Source: Carboxylicivirga sp.
GTDB lineage: Bacteria > Bacteroidota > Bacteroidia > Bacteroidales > Marinilabiliaceae
NCBI GenBank assembly: GCA_025210475.1
Contig: JAOARW010000063.1
Span: 123,163-187,162, forward strand
Direction: 5' to 3'
DNA length: 64,000 nucleotides
Part shown: positions 45,409 through 54,619 of the stretch, one piece after another
Numbering within the stretch: position 1 is the first letter of the stretch
How the letters are laid out: each line of letters opens with the position of its first letter
The notes under the pieces: generated by a model
Database searches by the model: none
What the model was told of the DNA's origin: nothing
The model's input: the letters and a program-made list of their open reading frames with translations, nothing else
Program-made: the position numbers and the translations under genes

Positions 45409-45760
45409 TGATTTACAATTAAAGGGTTGTTTGTAATGTTGAAATGCACACAAGTAATAAGCAAGAAGTTACTTAGGTACAAATCAAATATAAATACAAA
45501 AATAGGGGAGTGGCAATTAGCGAGTTTAATTGCACTATTAAGATGGCTTGTAGAACATCAGGCATTCAAACAAGCAACGGTAGCCTTTTATTTTATGCGA
45601 ATGATTCACAATGATTATTTACTTGTTTCAGTTCATCAAAGTTGCACAAAAATATGGATATTGCAAAATATCAACACGTTCAGAAGGTTTTACCGAATGC
45701 TCCGTGTGGTTTTAGGTCAATAATTACTTGTTAATGTAGTCAAGTAGAAAGCCAATAGTG
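45409..45760. other. Intergenic region upstream of the dehydratase gene
   Basis: 352 nt between the dehydratase start and the stop of the GLPGLI gene (both minus). On the minus strand TATATTTG (45492-45485) fits the -7 consensus about 77 nt before the ATG, but no clear -33 element is present. A 98-codon open frame on the plus strand shows no signal, domain or ribosome-binding site and was not called. No convincing hairpin or RNA gene seen. Confidence 0.4.
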
Positions 45761-46501
45761 TTATTTATTCAGAATAAATCGATTCTCCGGAATAATTACC
45801 TCAACGCGAGGGGCTTTGTCATTTTTTGGGGCCGGACGGTTTTGCTGCTTAGCTCTTTGATTGCGCTTTTTAACTACCTCTTTTCGATAAGCTTTGTATT
45901 CCTTGCAAAAGTTATCGTAGTTAATGGATTCGTAATTATTGAAAGGGTTATAAAAAAAGCTGGCATTCTCTAGTTTTTCAATGGCCTGAGCTTCATAAAT
46001 CATCACATCATCAGTTGTTCTTACCCGAAGCATCACTCCCGGCAGTCCATGTAACTTTGATGGTGCAGCGGTAAATTCCAGTTCTGTAGTATAAAAGGCC
46101 TGATATTCTCTACCGCGAAATTCAGCAAAAGCTGTTTTACATGGATATCCTAAGATGGTATCGCGTTTATCACTCAAGTTCCATTTAAAAAGTTTCAAAT
46201 CTTCATTAACTACATGATAGTCGCGACCCAAACGTTCCTCATAAACAATGAAGTTTTCATTATAGTCTTTAAAAAGACGCGTAGAATCCGTAGTTTGCTT
46301 ATAGCGTATGGTTTTTCCTGCACCAATTTTTGTTAAACGAATGGTGTAACTGAAAACCTGCTTGTCTTTAGCCACCAGTTCCATCATATAGGTATTGGGC
46401 TTAGCATGGTTGATGTAGTTATAAGTAATTTTGTGCGCTACATCTTGGGCAAAACCATATGAACAAGTCAGAAAAATAAGGGCAGCAAACAGGAATCTCA
46501 T
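45761..46501 (-). CDS. GLPGLI family secreted protein
   Basis: 246 residues from the ATG at 46501 (MRFLFAALIFLTCSYGFA-QD), a good signal peptide; an ATG four codons earlier is possible. Family marks: FKWNLSDKRDTILGYPCKTA, FAEFRGREYQAFYTTELEFT and HGLPGVMLRVRTTDDVMIYE, i.e. the W..L-G-Y-x-C-x-x-A and GLPG-x-x-L signature. The tail is basic and proline-rich (VKKRNQRAKQQNRPAPKN). These are exported beta-rich proteins of Bacteroidota with unknown role, often near TonB-linked surface systems. Not obviously in operon with the sulfatases (175 nt gap). Confidence 0.85.
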   Translation of the reverse strand: MRFLFAALIFLTCSYGFAQDVAHKITYNYINHAKPNTYMMELVAKDKQVFSYTIRLTKIGAGKTIRYKQTTDSTRLFKDYNENFIVYEERLGRDYHVVNEDLKLFKWNLSDKRDTILGYPCKTAFAEFRGREYQAFYTTELEFTAAPSKLHGLPGVMLRVRTTDDVMIYEAQAIEKLENASFFYNPFNNYESINYDNFCKEYKAYRKEVVKKRNQRAKQQNRPAPKNDKAPRVEVIIPENRFILNK

Positions 46502-46676
46502 AATTAGTGTCATTTTAATAAAAACTCCTACGGAAAGTGGCTTCTAAGGTTTGTGTTTGTTGAAAAGTATTCAATAAAATCAAATACCCATTTACTTGCT
46601 ATGATGAATATAAATTAGAAATGGTTCAAGGGAGATTTTATTGTAGGTTGATCTATTGATCATTAAACACCTCCTG

Positions 46677-48485
46677 TCAATCTTTCCTGATCAGATAACT
46701 TTGCATTCTCTGGCAATATTTATCGTCAAATTTTTTAGCCTGGACGAAGGGTATAAGTGCTTCTCCATCTTTCCCCAGCCAATCCACAATGTTGAGAATT
46801 TTAAGCATGGTATATGAATCATCCTCAATCATCATATGAAGACAATTAATTCCTTTTTCTCGTTCATCGTTTTTAATCAATGTCCAGGCGGCAATGGCTT
46901 TCACTTCATCGCTGTTGTCATTAATCGCCATTTTTGCCCCTTCTTTGTCATTTATTAAAAAACAACCAACCATAGCCCAATAGCGCAATCCGGCATCGTC
47001 AGACAAGAGCAGTTTTCTTAGCCTGTTTTTATTCGCAGCCTGTTGTTCAAGGGCAAGATCGGCCGCATCTATAAGTGCAGGAAGATTATATAACTCAGGA
47101 GATCGTACCAAATCGTAAATCGTTATGTTATGATGTGCTGCATACTTTGTTATTTCAGATTCGGGAAGAAGACCCGAGTCATGTATTTCTATTTGCCACG
47201 ATCTTAATGCTTTCCGCATTTGACCAATCTGTTTTTTGTAACGGGTATCTGCAATTAAATTATTAACATTATCTGGATCATTTTTAAGATCATAGAATTC
47301 CTCAGAATAAGACTTAGGCTTAAAAAACTTTGCTTGTGTGTCGGTAGCTTTTCCATCTTTTACATGTTCGGCCCAGGCGGATGTTGCCTTAGCTTTCCAT
47401 AAATATTCCAGATGTTGCATCCATGGGGCATATGGCATGTAATTTCGAATGTATAAATAGTCTTTGGAATAAACTGCACGGGCATTGTCAAAACGTTCAT
47501 CCATTCGGCCTCTGAAAGCAAAATGATTGTTTGGTTCTTTCTCGGTTTGATGGCCTAAAAAGATTTTACCCTGATAATAATCGGGTATTTCGGCCTGGCA
47601 TATACTTAACCATGTTTTGGGCATATCAATAAAGCTCACAAGGCGATCGACCGTCATGCCGTGTTCTTTTGCCGGCCAAAGATGTTTGTATTTTTCAGGA
47701 ATCCGGATGATGAATGGAGAATGAATACCACTTGCAAACAGGAATCTTTTACTGCGGGGCATCACCCCACCATGGTCTGAATTATAAATGACAATGGTAT
47801 TTTCGTCCAGTCCCATTTCTTCTAATTTTTGCAAGGCTTCGCCTATCTTACCGTCCATGTTTCTTACCGCATCGTAATATTTTGCATAGTTTTTTCTTAC
47901 ATCTGTTAAGTCCGGGTGGTAGGCTGCGAGGTGCGTTCTCGAAGGATCATGCTCAATGTTATCCAAACTGCCATGGGCTCTGCTTTCATGCGATTGTCCG
48001 AAGTTGATGATTTGCAGAAAAGGTTGGTTTTGTTTGAGCGTTTTCCACGATGGGGTTGAGGCGCATTTATTATCCCAGCATTCGTGGTCTTCTCGGCCGC
48101 CAATATTATAATCTGTTTTAGCACAATTGGCTACGTAATAACCATTTTCTTTCAATAAATCGGGATAAAATGAAATCCGATCATGCGGAATGTTATTTCG
48201 ACTTCGCATTGGGTGTGTTCCCATCGAAATGGCATGGATACCGGTTATCCATGTGCTTCGGGAAGGTGCACAAACCGGCGCATTGGCATAGCAATGAGTA
48301 TAGCGGAATCCTTCTTCAGCTAATTGGTCAATATTTGGTGTTTCGGCAAAAGAATTGCCATAACATCCTACCCAGTTGATATTATTATCTTCACTGGTTA
48401 ACCATAAAATATTGGGTTTGTCTTGTCCTTTAATATGGATCGAAAAACCAATTAATAAGATCAGAAAACTTACCTTAGAACTCAT
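46677..48485 (-). CDS. Sulfatase (S1 family, SGSH/heparan-N-sulfatase-like) with C-terminal helical repeats
   Basis: 602 residues. Signal peptide (MSSKVSFLILLIGFSIHIKG-Q). Formylglycine motif C-x-P-S-R at Cys72 (NAPVCAPSRSTWITG), with metal ligands in WLTSEDNN and YNSDHGG. After the sulfatase fold (about 20-430) come HEAT-like helical repeats (about 440-590; DAGLRYWAMVGCFLIND, SDEVKAIAAWTLIKND), as in several marine Bacteroidota sulfatases. It needs an anaerobic-type or FGE maturase, not found in this window. Likely acts on a sulfated polysaccharide in the periplasm. The second sulfatase gene ends 53 nt upstream. Confidence 0.92.
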   Translation of the reverse strand: MSSKVSFLILLIGFSIHIKGQDKPNILWLTSEDNNINWVGCYGNSFAETPNIDQLAEEGFRYTHCYANAPVCAPSRSTWITGIHAISMGTHPMRSRNNIPHDRISFYPDLLKENGYYVANCAKTDYNIGGREDHECWDNKCASTPSWKTLKQNQPFLQIINFGQSHESRAHGSLDNIEHDPSRTHLAAYHPDLTDVRKNYAKYYDAVRNMDGKIGEALQKLEEMGLDENTIVIYNSDHGGVMPRSKRFLFASGIHSPFIIRIPEKYKHLWPAKEHGMTVDRLVSFIDMPKTWLSICQAEIPDYYQGKIFLGHQTEKEPNNHFAFRGRMDERFDNARAVYSKDYLYIRNYMPYAPWMQHLEYLWKAKATSAWAEHVKDGKATDTQAKFFKPKSYSEEFYDLKNDPDNVNNLIADTRYKKQIGQMRKALRSWQIEIHDSGLLPESEITKYAAHHNITIYDLVRSPELYNLPALIDAADLALEQQAANKNRLRKLLLSDDAGLRYWAMVGCFLINDKEGAKMAINDNSDEVKAIAAWTLIKNDEREKGINCLHMMIEDDSYTMLKILNIVDWLGKDGEALIPFVQAKKFDDKYCQRMQSYLIRKD

Positions 48486-48538
48486 GTGCCTGTATATTAT
48501 GCTTTGAAATACGGATGAAAGGTAAATATACAGTTTAA

Positions 48539-50068
48539 TTAATAGCTATTTTCCCATTCTCTGTAAAGACTATCGAGTTTATTAACAACTACCGGGTGCT
48601 TGGTAGCCAGATTATTAGTTTCGCAAGGATCGGCCAGCATATCGTATAAATCCCATGGTTGGTTATGACCATGTTTGACAATTTTCCATTGATCCATACG
48701 CAGGGCTTTACCATGTCTCCACGACCAATATAAAGGCTGATCACGCAGTTCTTTTCCTTTAAAAACAGGCAACAAACTTTGTCCTCTATACGGAACGATG
48801 GATTCACCGTTCCTTAGCTTCGGATAAGGAGCTTTGGTTATATCTAGGATGGTTGCCATAAAATCGATCATATGGCCGGGGTAACGACTGATGCTTCCTG
48901 CTTCAATTTGATCGGGCCACCAAGCTATCATTGGTGTGTTGATGCCGCCTTCGTAGCTGTAGTTTTTGAAATAACGATAAGGCGTATTGCACACATTGGC
49001 CCAATTGCCTCCCAGAGAAACAAAGCGTTCGGGCGAACCAATGCTTGCTTCGTCGTTGTCATTATTCAGGTTAACATGCTCAGCAGACGCACCATTGTCA
49101 GAAACGAAAAAGATCAGAGTGTTATCGAGTTGACCATTTTTATCCAGTTGATTGAGCAGCAGCCCAATGTTTTGATCCATCCGGTCAATCATGGCGGCAT
49201 AAACCATCATCTTTCTGATTTCAATATTTTTTTCATCCTCTGATAAATCATTCCATACCGAATGACTGGCCTTACTTAGTTTGTAATTAGAGTTAATCAA
49301 ACCACTTGCCATCTGTTTGTTATACCTGTTCAGACGAATTACATCATATCCCTTCGTATAAACACCATTGTATTTATCAATGTCCTCTGGCCAGGCCATC
49401 AGAGGATCGTGTGGGGCTGTGTAGGCCAAATACAAAAAGAATGGTTGATGTTGATCTTTTTCTTCATCGAGCCACTTAATGGCATATTTAGTAAAGTAAT
49501 CGGTTGTGTAGAAATCGTTGGTATCGGGTGTGTAAGGAAAATATTCGGTGCTGTCATTACACCAATAACGCGTTCTTTTTCGTGCCGGAGCAGCTTCACC
49601 CTCTTTTTGATCACCAGGATTAAAATAGTTGCAACAGCCATCTTTTAGTCCATAGTAATGATCAAACCCCCGGTATATGGGATTTTCCTTACCGTGGTGT
49701 TTCCCTGACCACCAAGTTCGGTAGCCAATTGGACGCAATACTTCACCAATTGTTACTGCATTGGTGATAGGATTGGTGTGGGTTCTATGGTAATTGCAAT
49801 CCTGTGCGTATGTTCCGGTTATCAGTGACGCTCTTGATGGCATACATTTGGAAGTGTTATGGAACTGTGTGAAACGCATCCCTTCGGCAGCTAATTTATC
49901 CAGATTTGGTGTTTTTATTTCACTTCCGTAACAGCCAATATCCGACCATCCCAAATCGTCGGCACTAATAATGATAATATTGGGCAGTTGTTTTTCTTTG
50001 GGAGGATTGTTTTGGCAAGAAGCCAGGATGAAGATGAGAAAGATTATTGGCAAGTAAATTGTTTTCAT
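48539..50068 (-). CDS. Arylsulfatase-type sulfatase lipoprotein (S1 family)
   Basis: 509 residues from the ATG at 50068 (MKTIYLPIIFLIFILASC, lipobox Cys at 18); an ATG ten codons upstream gives no better signal. SADDLGWSDIGCYG supplies the metal-binding Asp pair, and Cys75 in NTSKCMPSRASLITG is the formylglycine site. FVSDNGASAEH and GINTPMIAWWPDQI are further family marks, with the C-terminal WKIVKHGHNQPWDLYDMLAD typical of arylsulfatase A-like enzymes. Upstream member of a two-sulfatase unit. The substrate is unknown; no polysaccharide lyase is adjacent. Confidence 0.93.
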   Translation of the reverse strand: MKTIYLPIIFLIFILASCQNNPPKEKQLPNIIIISADDLGWSDIGCYGSEIKTPNLDKLAAEGMRFTQFHNTSKCMPSRASLITGTYAQDCNYHRTHTNPITNAVTIGEVLRPIGYRTWWSGKHHGKENPIYRGFDHYYGLKDGCCNYFNPGDQKEGEAAPARKRTRYWCNDSTEYFPYTPDTNDFYTTDYFTKYAIKWLDEEKDQHQPFFLYLAYTAPHDPLMAWPEDIDKYNGVYTKGYDVIRLNRYNKQMASGLINSNYKLSKASHSVWNDLSEDEKNIEIRKMMVYAAMIDRMDQNIGLLLNQLDKNGQLDNTLIFFVSDNGASAEHVNLNNDNDEASIGSPERFVSLGGNWANVCNTPYRYFKNYSYEGGINTPMIAWWPDQIEAGSISRYPGHMIDFMATILDITKAPYPKLRNGESIVPYRGQSLLPVFKGKELRDQPLYWSWRHGKALRMDQWKIVKHGHNQPWDLYDMLADPCETNNLATKHPVVVNKLDSLYREWENSY

Positions 50069-50244
50069 AGTAAGGAGTGATTGTTTGTGTGCGCACACAA
50101 AACTATCAAGATGTAGCTAAATTGCAAAATATCAATTGATATTGTTGGATTGATATGTTAGGTAGACGATATTATTATTTGAAGCAATCGTTTCTCGGCA
50201 CGAATTTTGATTAATTCTGTCTGAACCATAAATCTGATTTAGCT

Positions 50245-50790
50245 ATGAAAAAGCAATTTACCTTTTTGTTTAGTCTTTTTATTTTATTCTTGGCATCTTG
50301 CGAAGATGATGTTGATTCTCCAAACGATACTGGTGAAGATTTTATCGGGACAACTTTTGAGTTCTATGGAGATTTTAATCAAGACAATAATTTTCAACTG
50401 ATTTTTGATTTTCAGTCAGCTGGTTTTCTCCCATATGAGTCGGATGTGATTTTGGCTTATATTCTGTGGGAGTCTAATGAAGGAAATGACTATTGGCGTT
50501 CGTTACCACAGCCTGTTTACCTGGAAGATGGCAGATCTTTTACTTACAATTTCGATTTTGGATCTAATATTAATGAAGGACGAATATTGGATATGTCGGT
50601 TTTTATTGATGGCTTTGCTGATTTTAATAGTTTACCGCCTGCCTTTACCGAAAATCAAACGTTTCGCATTGTGGTGGTGCCATCTGATTTTTTGAATGCT
50701 GCAGATATTAACCCAAGTGATATTGAAAGCATTTTAAACTCTGGAAAAATCAAAATGAATGAGTTGGATATTCAAATTCCAAAGTTGTAA
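50245..50790 (+). CDS. Small lipoprotein of unknown function
   Basis: 181 residues. Lipoprotein signal (MKKQFTFLFSLFILFLASC, Cys at 19) followed by an acidic linker (EDDVDSPNDTGEDF) and a beta-rich, aromatic-rich domain (FEFYGDFNQDNNFQLIFDFQ). No known domain recognised. The acidic stretch after the lipidated Cys is common in surface-exposed lipoproteins of Bacteroidota. It lies between the sulfatases and the converging pseudo-S2P gene; no close operon partner. Confidence 0.75.
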   Translation: MKKQFTFLFSLFILFLASCEDDVDSPNDTGEDFIGTTFEFYGDFNQDNNFQLIFDFQSAGFLPYESDVILAYILWESNEGNDYWRSLPQPVYLEDGRSFTYNFDFGSNINEGRILDMSVFIDGFADFNSLPPAFTENQTFRIVVVPSDFLNAADINPSDIESILNSGKIKMNELDIQIPKL

Positions 50791-50827
50791 CTGAAAATAG
50801 ATTATTTGAGGTTGGTCTGATTAGTTT

Positions 50828-52090
50828 TTAAGGTGATAATACTTTTAAAACATCAGCTATACTTGTAAGAACGATTAAACCTAAAATAAATATCCAGCCT
50901 AACCATCTACCGGCATTTGGTGGTAATTTTATAAACTGGTCAATTAATAATGCCAATACATTCCTGGTGTCTGAAATGGGAGTTGGTATAATCAAAAGAC
51001 CTATATAAGACACAAGAACCAATGCTAAAATTTTCCAAAATGGCTGTGGGAATAAATTTCCGATTCTAGAAAATCCTACAGCTTTCTTGGTTTCAGCTTT
51101 CTTGAAGAATAGTATGTTTTTTAATTGTTTGAGGTATTGGGTAATGAAATAATTGCCGGCAAATAATGATTGGCTTAAGCGTTTTTTCTCATAAGTATAT
51201 TCTAAGGTTGGGTCAAAATAGAAACCAATTTTACCATTCTGATCAACCAAAACGTCTATGTTTTTAGGTGTTTGCCCCTTTTCTCTGATTATTTCTAATG
51301 TAACATGCTCATTAGCATGGTTGTTAAGTGTAACCAGAAGTTCTTCAACACAATAAATGGCATTGTTGTTGACTGCAATAATTTTATCACCATTTATCAG
51401 GCCTGCTACTTCGGCATTGCTATTGGGAGTTATTGATTTTATTATTATTGGAGCCTTGGCCTGTATAGGCGAACAAACACTACTGTGATTATATAGTATT
51501 TTATTTATGTAATCGTCATTTGCAATGATTATTTCTAAGATGGAATCGTTTCGATCAACTGTGAAATGACGGGCATTATCTATTACTATAGCTTTAGCAA
51601 ACTCATCGAATCGGTCAACTGATTTTCCTTCAATACTTATAAGTTTATCACCAGTTCTAAAACCTAATTCAACACCTAATTTATCTGGGTACAAACCATT
51701 TTTATTAACATTCTCAACCGTCAAATAAGGATGTTTTGTGCTATAATCATAGAAACAAAACAACACCATCGCTATCAGGTACAGCAAGATGACTCCACCC
51801 GTCATACCAAAGAGACGTTTGGCAAATGAAAACTCTCGTTTACGCCAAATGGGAGTAGGTATTAACTTTTCATTGTTATGTACCTCATATATCTTAAACA
51901 GCCATGGAAATGGAATAATAATACCAATTGAGATCTTAACATTGAAAGCTGAAAAACTAAATAAGCAAGGTGAATATCCAATTTGATAGTGGTGATGCTG
52001 TATGCCTGCTATTCTGCAGGTAATTGCTTTACCAAAGATCAGAATTGTTCCAATAATTAAGTAATAATACCAATAGTATATAAATCCCAT
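50828..52090 (-). CDS. RseP/site-2-protease-like membrane protein with two PDZ domains; active-site motif lost
   Basis: 420 residues. The N-terminal membrane segment aligns with RseP by its GI-x5-YQIGYSP tract (RseP FSIGFG). At the place of the zinc motif HEFGH it reads LIFGK (residues 17-21), so both His and Glu are gone while FG remains. A helix at about 90-112 is followed by two PDZ domains (about 120-200, LGVELGFRTGDKLISIEGKS; about 205-290, PNSNAEVAGLINGDKIIAVN). The C-terminal half has two membrane segments; the LDGG motif is replaced by IPTPISDTRNVL (the Asp survives). Probably a catalytically dead scaffold. Starts 12 nt after the rhomboid gene. Confidence 0.75.
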   Translation of the reverse strand: MGFIYYWYYYLIIGTILIFGKAITCRIAGIQHHHYQIGYSPCLFSFSAFNVKISIGIIIPFPWLFKIYEVHNNEKLIPTPIWRKREFSFAKRLFGMTGGVILLYLIAMVLFCFYDYSTKHPYLTVENVNKNGLYPDKLGVELGFRTGDKLISIEGKSVDRFDEFAKAIVIDNARHFTVDRNDSILEIIIANDDYINKILYNHSSVCSPIQAKAPIIIKSITPNSNAEVAGLINGDKIIAVNNNAIYCVEELLVTLNNHANEHVTLEIIREKGQTPKNIDVLVDQNGKIGFYFDPTLEYTYEKKRLSQSLFAGNYFITQYLKQLKNILFFKKAETKKAVGFSRIGNLFPQPFWKILALVLVSYIGLLIIPTPISDTRNVLALLIDQFIKLPPNAGRWLGWIFILGLIVLTSIADVLKVLSP

Positions 52091-52102
52091 AATGTGTATT
52101 TG

Positions 52103-53614
52103 TTATTTGGTGTTAATGAGTATGACTCCATTTTTTCCCCGATCGCCATATAGCTGGATGGCTGATTCACTTTTTAATATATCCATCGACTTTACATTTT
52201 CCGAATCAATATTTGGCATTGTTTGTTGTGGCACACCATCAAGCACATATAGTGGAACATTTTTCTCAACTCTATTAAGGTTCACAATCAGAGTGCTATC
52301 CGCGACTTCATTACCATTTAGTTTATCAATTATCAAATTAATTTTTTCCTGATATTCATTTAGATTCTGATCGTAAAAGTTAGTTTGTTCGATAAGTGAT
52401 TTTTCCATTAATCTAAAGCTTTCAATTCGATATGTACAATAGAGTTTTAAAAGCTTAGTTGACTCCAGAATTTCTAAAGGCAAATTTTCAATAGAATCAA
52501 TCTGATTTATTAGCGAATCGCATTTGATCCAGTTGGGGATACCTTCTTCTCTTATTGTGTTTAAGTACTGATCATTGTTAGCATTGGGGCCTAGTTTGCT
52601 TATACTTAAAGCTTTTTCTTCGCATAAGGTAAATTCATTCATTAATTGGTTGTAGTTGGCAAAATAATTGGGTATGAAATTTGGTAATGCTATACTTAAT
52701 AATATTATGAATGTTGAGCCGATCAGATAAAATACTTTATTTAATTCACTCTTGTTGATAATAAGGTTAAAGAATCCTCCCACTGCCAGTCCACTTAATA
52801 ATCCACCGATATGAGCCGCATTGTCAATGCCTTCTTCTTTAAATCCGTATAGAAGGTTGTATCCAACAAAACACAATACACTTGTTATAAAATTCTTTCG
52901 TGTTGCTTTTGGTAGATCGATCTTATCGGTCGTTAACAGTATGATAAGTAATCCATACATTCCAAAGATGGCACCTGAAGCACCAACGGAAACAATATCT
53001 TCATTAATGGCTAAACTAGCCATGCTGGCTAAAATACCTGTAAATAAATAAGCAAATAGAGTTCGGGATGAGCCTATCTGTGTTTCTATTTCTTTACCGA
53101 TAAATAAAAGAGCATACATATTCAGAAGCAAATGAAAAATACCTCCATGAAGAAACGTGTTGGTAAGTAACCGCCATTGTTCACCTAACAAGGTTAGTGC
53201 ACGTAAGTTGCCACCCCATTTTATTAGGTCATCAATACTCGGATCAATGGGGTGAACATTATTCAATATCATAATCGTGTATATCAGAATGTTGAGATAA
53301 ATGATAACAGGAGTGATGAAGTAATTTTTGTCTGGAACAAAAGCTTTAAGCAAGTCTAAGAATGATTTGTGTTCCTCATATTCCTCTTCAATTGCTTCAG
53401 GCGAATCAATTTTATTATATCGATTTTCATCTTTTTCAGAATCATGAGTAATTGAATTCTCGGATGTATCTTCGGCTCTTTTTCTTCTACGACTTTCTAT
53501 TTCATAAAGCGCAGCCATATAAGCTTCTTCTTGATAATCAAAACGATTCTCGATAATTTCTTGTAATTCAAGATCTGTCTTATCGCTCATTTTATTAGCG
53601 AAAATATTTTCCAT
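52103..53614 (-). CDS. Rhomboid intramembrane serine protease fused to a TonB-plug-like C-terminal module
   Basis: 503 residues from 53614 (or 495 from the Met at 53590). A cytosolic N-terminal ~95 residues includes a short helical motif (DLELQEIIENRFDYQEEAYM) seen in other Bacteroidota rhomboids. Rhomboid core: WRLLTNTFLHGGIFHLLLNM, catalytic Ser213 in VGASGAIFGMYG and His268 in NAAHIGGLLSG. An extra membrane helix (294-311) follows the six-helix core, so the C-terminus should be periplasmic. Residues 315-450 are helical and unfamiliar. Residues 452-503 match a SusC plug end: VPLYVLDGVP, ENVKSMDILKSESAIQLYGD, RGKNGVILINTK. The pseudo-S2P gene follows after 12 nt. Confidence 0.88.
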   Translation of the reverse strand: MENIFANKMSDKTDLELQEIIENRFDYQEEAYMAALYEIESRRRKRAEDTSENSITHDSEKDENRYNKIDSPEAIEEEYEEHKSFLDLLKAFVPDKNYFITPVIIYLNILIYTIMILNNVHPIDPSIDDLIKWGGNLRALTLLGEQWRLLTNTFLHGGIFHLLLNMYALLFIGKEIETQIGSSRTLFAYLFTGILASMASLAINEDIVSVGASGAIFGMYGLLIILLTTDKIDLPKATRKNFITSVLCFVGYNLLYGFKEEGIDNAAHIGGLLSGLAVGGFFNLIINKSELNKVFYLIGSTFIILLSIALPNFIPNYFANYNQLMNEFTLCEEKALSISKLGPNANNDQYLNTIREEGIPNWIKCDSLINQIDSIENLPLEILESTKLLKLYCTYRIESFRLMEKSLIEQTNFYDQNLNEYQEKINLIIDKLNGNEVADSTLIVNLNRVEKNVPLYVLDGVPQQTMPNIDSENVKSMDILKSESAIQLYGDRGKNGVILINTK

Positions 53615-53718
53615 TGTTCAGGCGCTTTATTAATTTAATAAGTGAATCAATTTGTGTATTAAGAAGAATATCAGACAATAAAAATTATTGTTGTAAATAT
53701 TCCATTCACTAATTAATT

Positions 53719-53726
53719 CAAAGATA
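53719..53726 (-). promoter_or_regulatory. Candidate -7 element upstream of the rhomboid gene
   Basis: TATCTTTG on the minus strand (53726-53719), an exact TAnnTTTG, about 105 nt before the ATG at 53614 within a 252-nt gap after the anti-sigma gene. -33 motif not clear. Suggests the rhomboid and pseudo-S2P genes form their own transcript, perhaps the sigma factor's target. Confidence 0.4.
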
Positions 53727-53866
53727 TAACATAAAAATAAATTGACGCCTGTAATTGAGATTGCCTATTTTAGTTTTTAGGAGTTTGTTTAATAGAAGTT
53801 GGTCAGTGTTGATGAGGTCGTTTTGATGATATCTTTAAGTGATTGAATAAATAAACAATAGGATAT

Positions 53867-54619
53867 TTATTCAAACCATATTTTTCCACAAAACAACAGG
53901 TCAAAATCTTCGTTGAGTAACTTCCAATAGTAGAGGCCTTTATTTGTGAGTTTAATAACGCAGGCCCGAGGATTATTGGTTTCAATCTCATTAATTTTTA
54001 TACCACGATTGTCATAAATTTCGATGAGCAAGGATTGTTTGTCAGGATTTTCCCAAAGGATATCGATCTGATTAACTGAAGATTTACCAATTACCTGTGA
54101 TAGAACTTTTACCTCATCGCCTCGTTGAGCAGAAGCATCAAAACGTTCACTTAGCTTATCCAACTCCATATTGGGAGTAAAGGCCAGCATTTGCTTTTCC
54201 TTACTTGTTAATAGTTGATTGTTTTCCGGTGTTTTAGTTTGTATGGTATGTAAGGTATCCGGTTTTTCGTATGGGGATTGAACAATGGTACTGGTTTTTT
54301 CTATTATTGAATTACTGGACAAATCAGACTCCTGTGTAGGGATGTTAAATAAAAAAATGCCAATACTTAACACAATTGCCATTGTAGCTGCTATACCTAT
54401 AATTTTATTTAGACTATTGTGGTGTGTTTTTTTGAGTTCAATCAACGGACTGTCCGATAATTCCAGAATTGTTTCACTAACAGCAAGAACCTGATGGCTA
54501 CATTCTTCACATTCATCCAGATGTTCGCAAATATTCTCAGGTAATGAGCTTATGCGATCAGCATTTAATGCTTCAGCACAAATAGCGATTTGTTCGTCAG
54601 TTAGATGATTGTGTTTCAT
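53867..54619 (-). CDS. Membrane anti-sigma factor with HxxxCxxC zinc motif
   Basis: 250 residues. The ATG at 54619 overlaps the sigma stop (ATGA). The N-terminus holds H33-x3-C37-x2-C40 in ICEHLDECEECSHQV, the zinc-associated anti-sigma (ZAS) signature. One membrane helix follows at about 72-91 (KIIGIAATMAIVLSIGIFLF); positive charges before it place the N-terminus in the cytosol and the C-terminal ~155 residues in the periplasm. The periplasmic part has a Ser/Thr-rich linker (about 95-150) and a small beta domain (about 175-250, IDILWENPDKQSLLIEIYDN). Candidate substrate of the neighbouring rhomboid. Confidence 0.82.
   Translation of the reverse strand: MKHNHLTDEQIAICAEALNADRISSLPENICEHLDECEECSHQVLAVSETILELSDSPLIELKKTHHNSLNKIIGIAATMAIVLSIGIFLFNIPTQESDLSSNSIIEKTSTIVQSPYEKPDTLHTIQTKTPENNQLLTSKEKQMLAFTPNMELDKLSERFDASAQRGDEVKVLSQVIGKSSVNQIDILWENPDKQSLLIEIYDNRGIKINEIETNNPRACVIKLTNKGLYYWKLLNEDFDLLFCGKIWFE

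Noticed and set aside
45427..45723. 98-codon plus-strand open frame upstream of the dehydratase gene
   Set aside because: No signal peptide, domain or ribosome-binding site; basic, Ile/Leu-rich composition typical of translated non-coding AT-rich DNA.
50206..50236. TTTG-n19-TAAATCTG promoter-like pair before the small lipoprotein gene
   Set aside because: Spacing is perfect, but the -7 element ends 8 nt before the ATG, leaving almost no leader; the lipoprotein signal fixes that ATG as the start.
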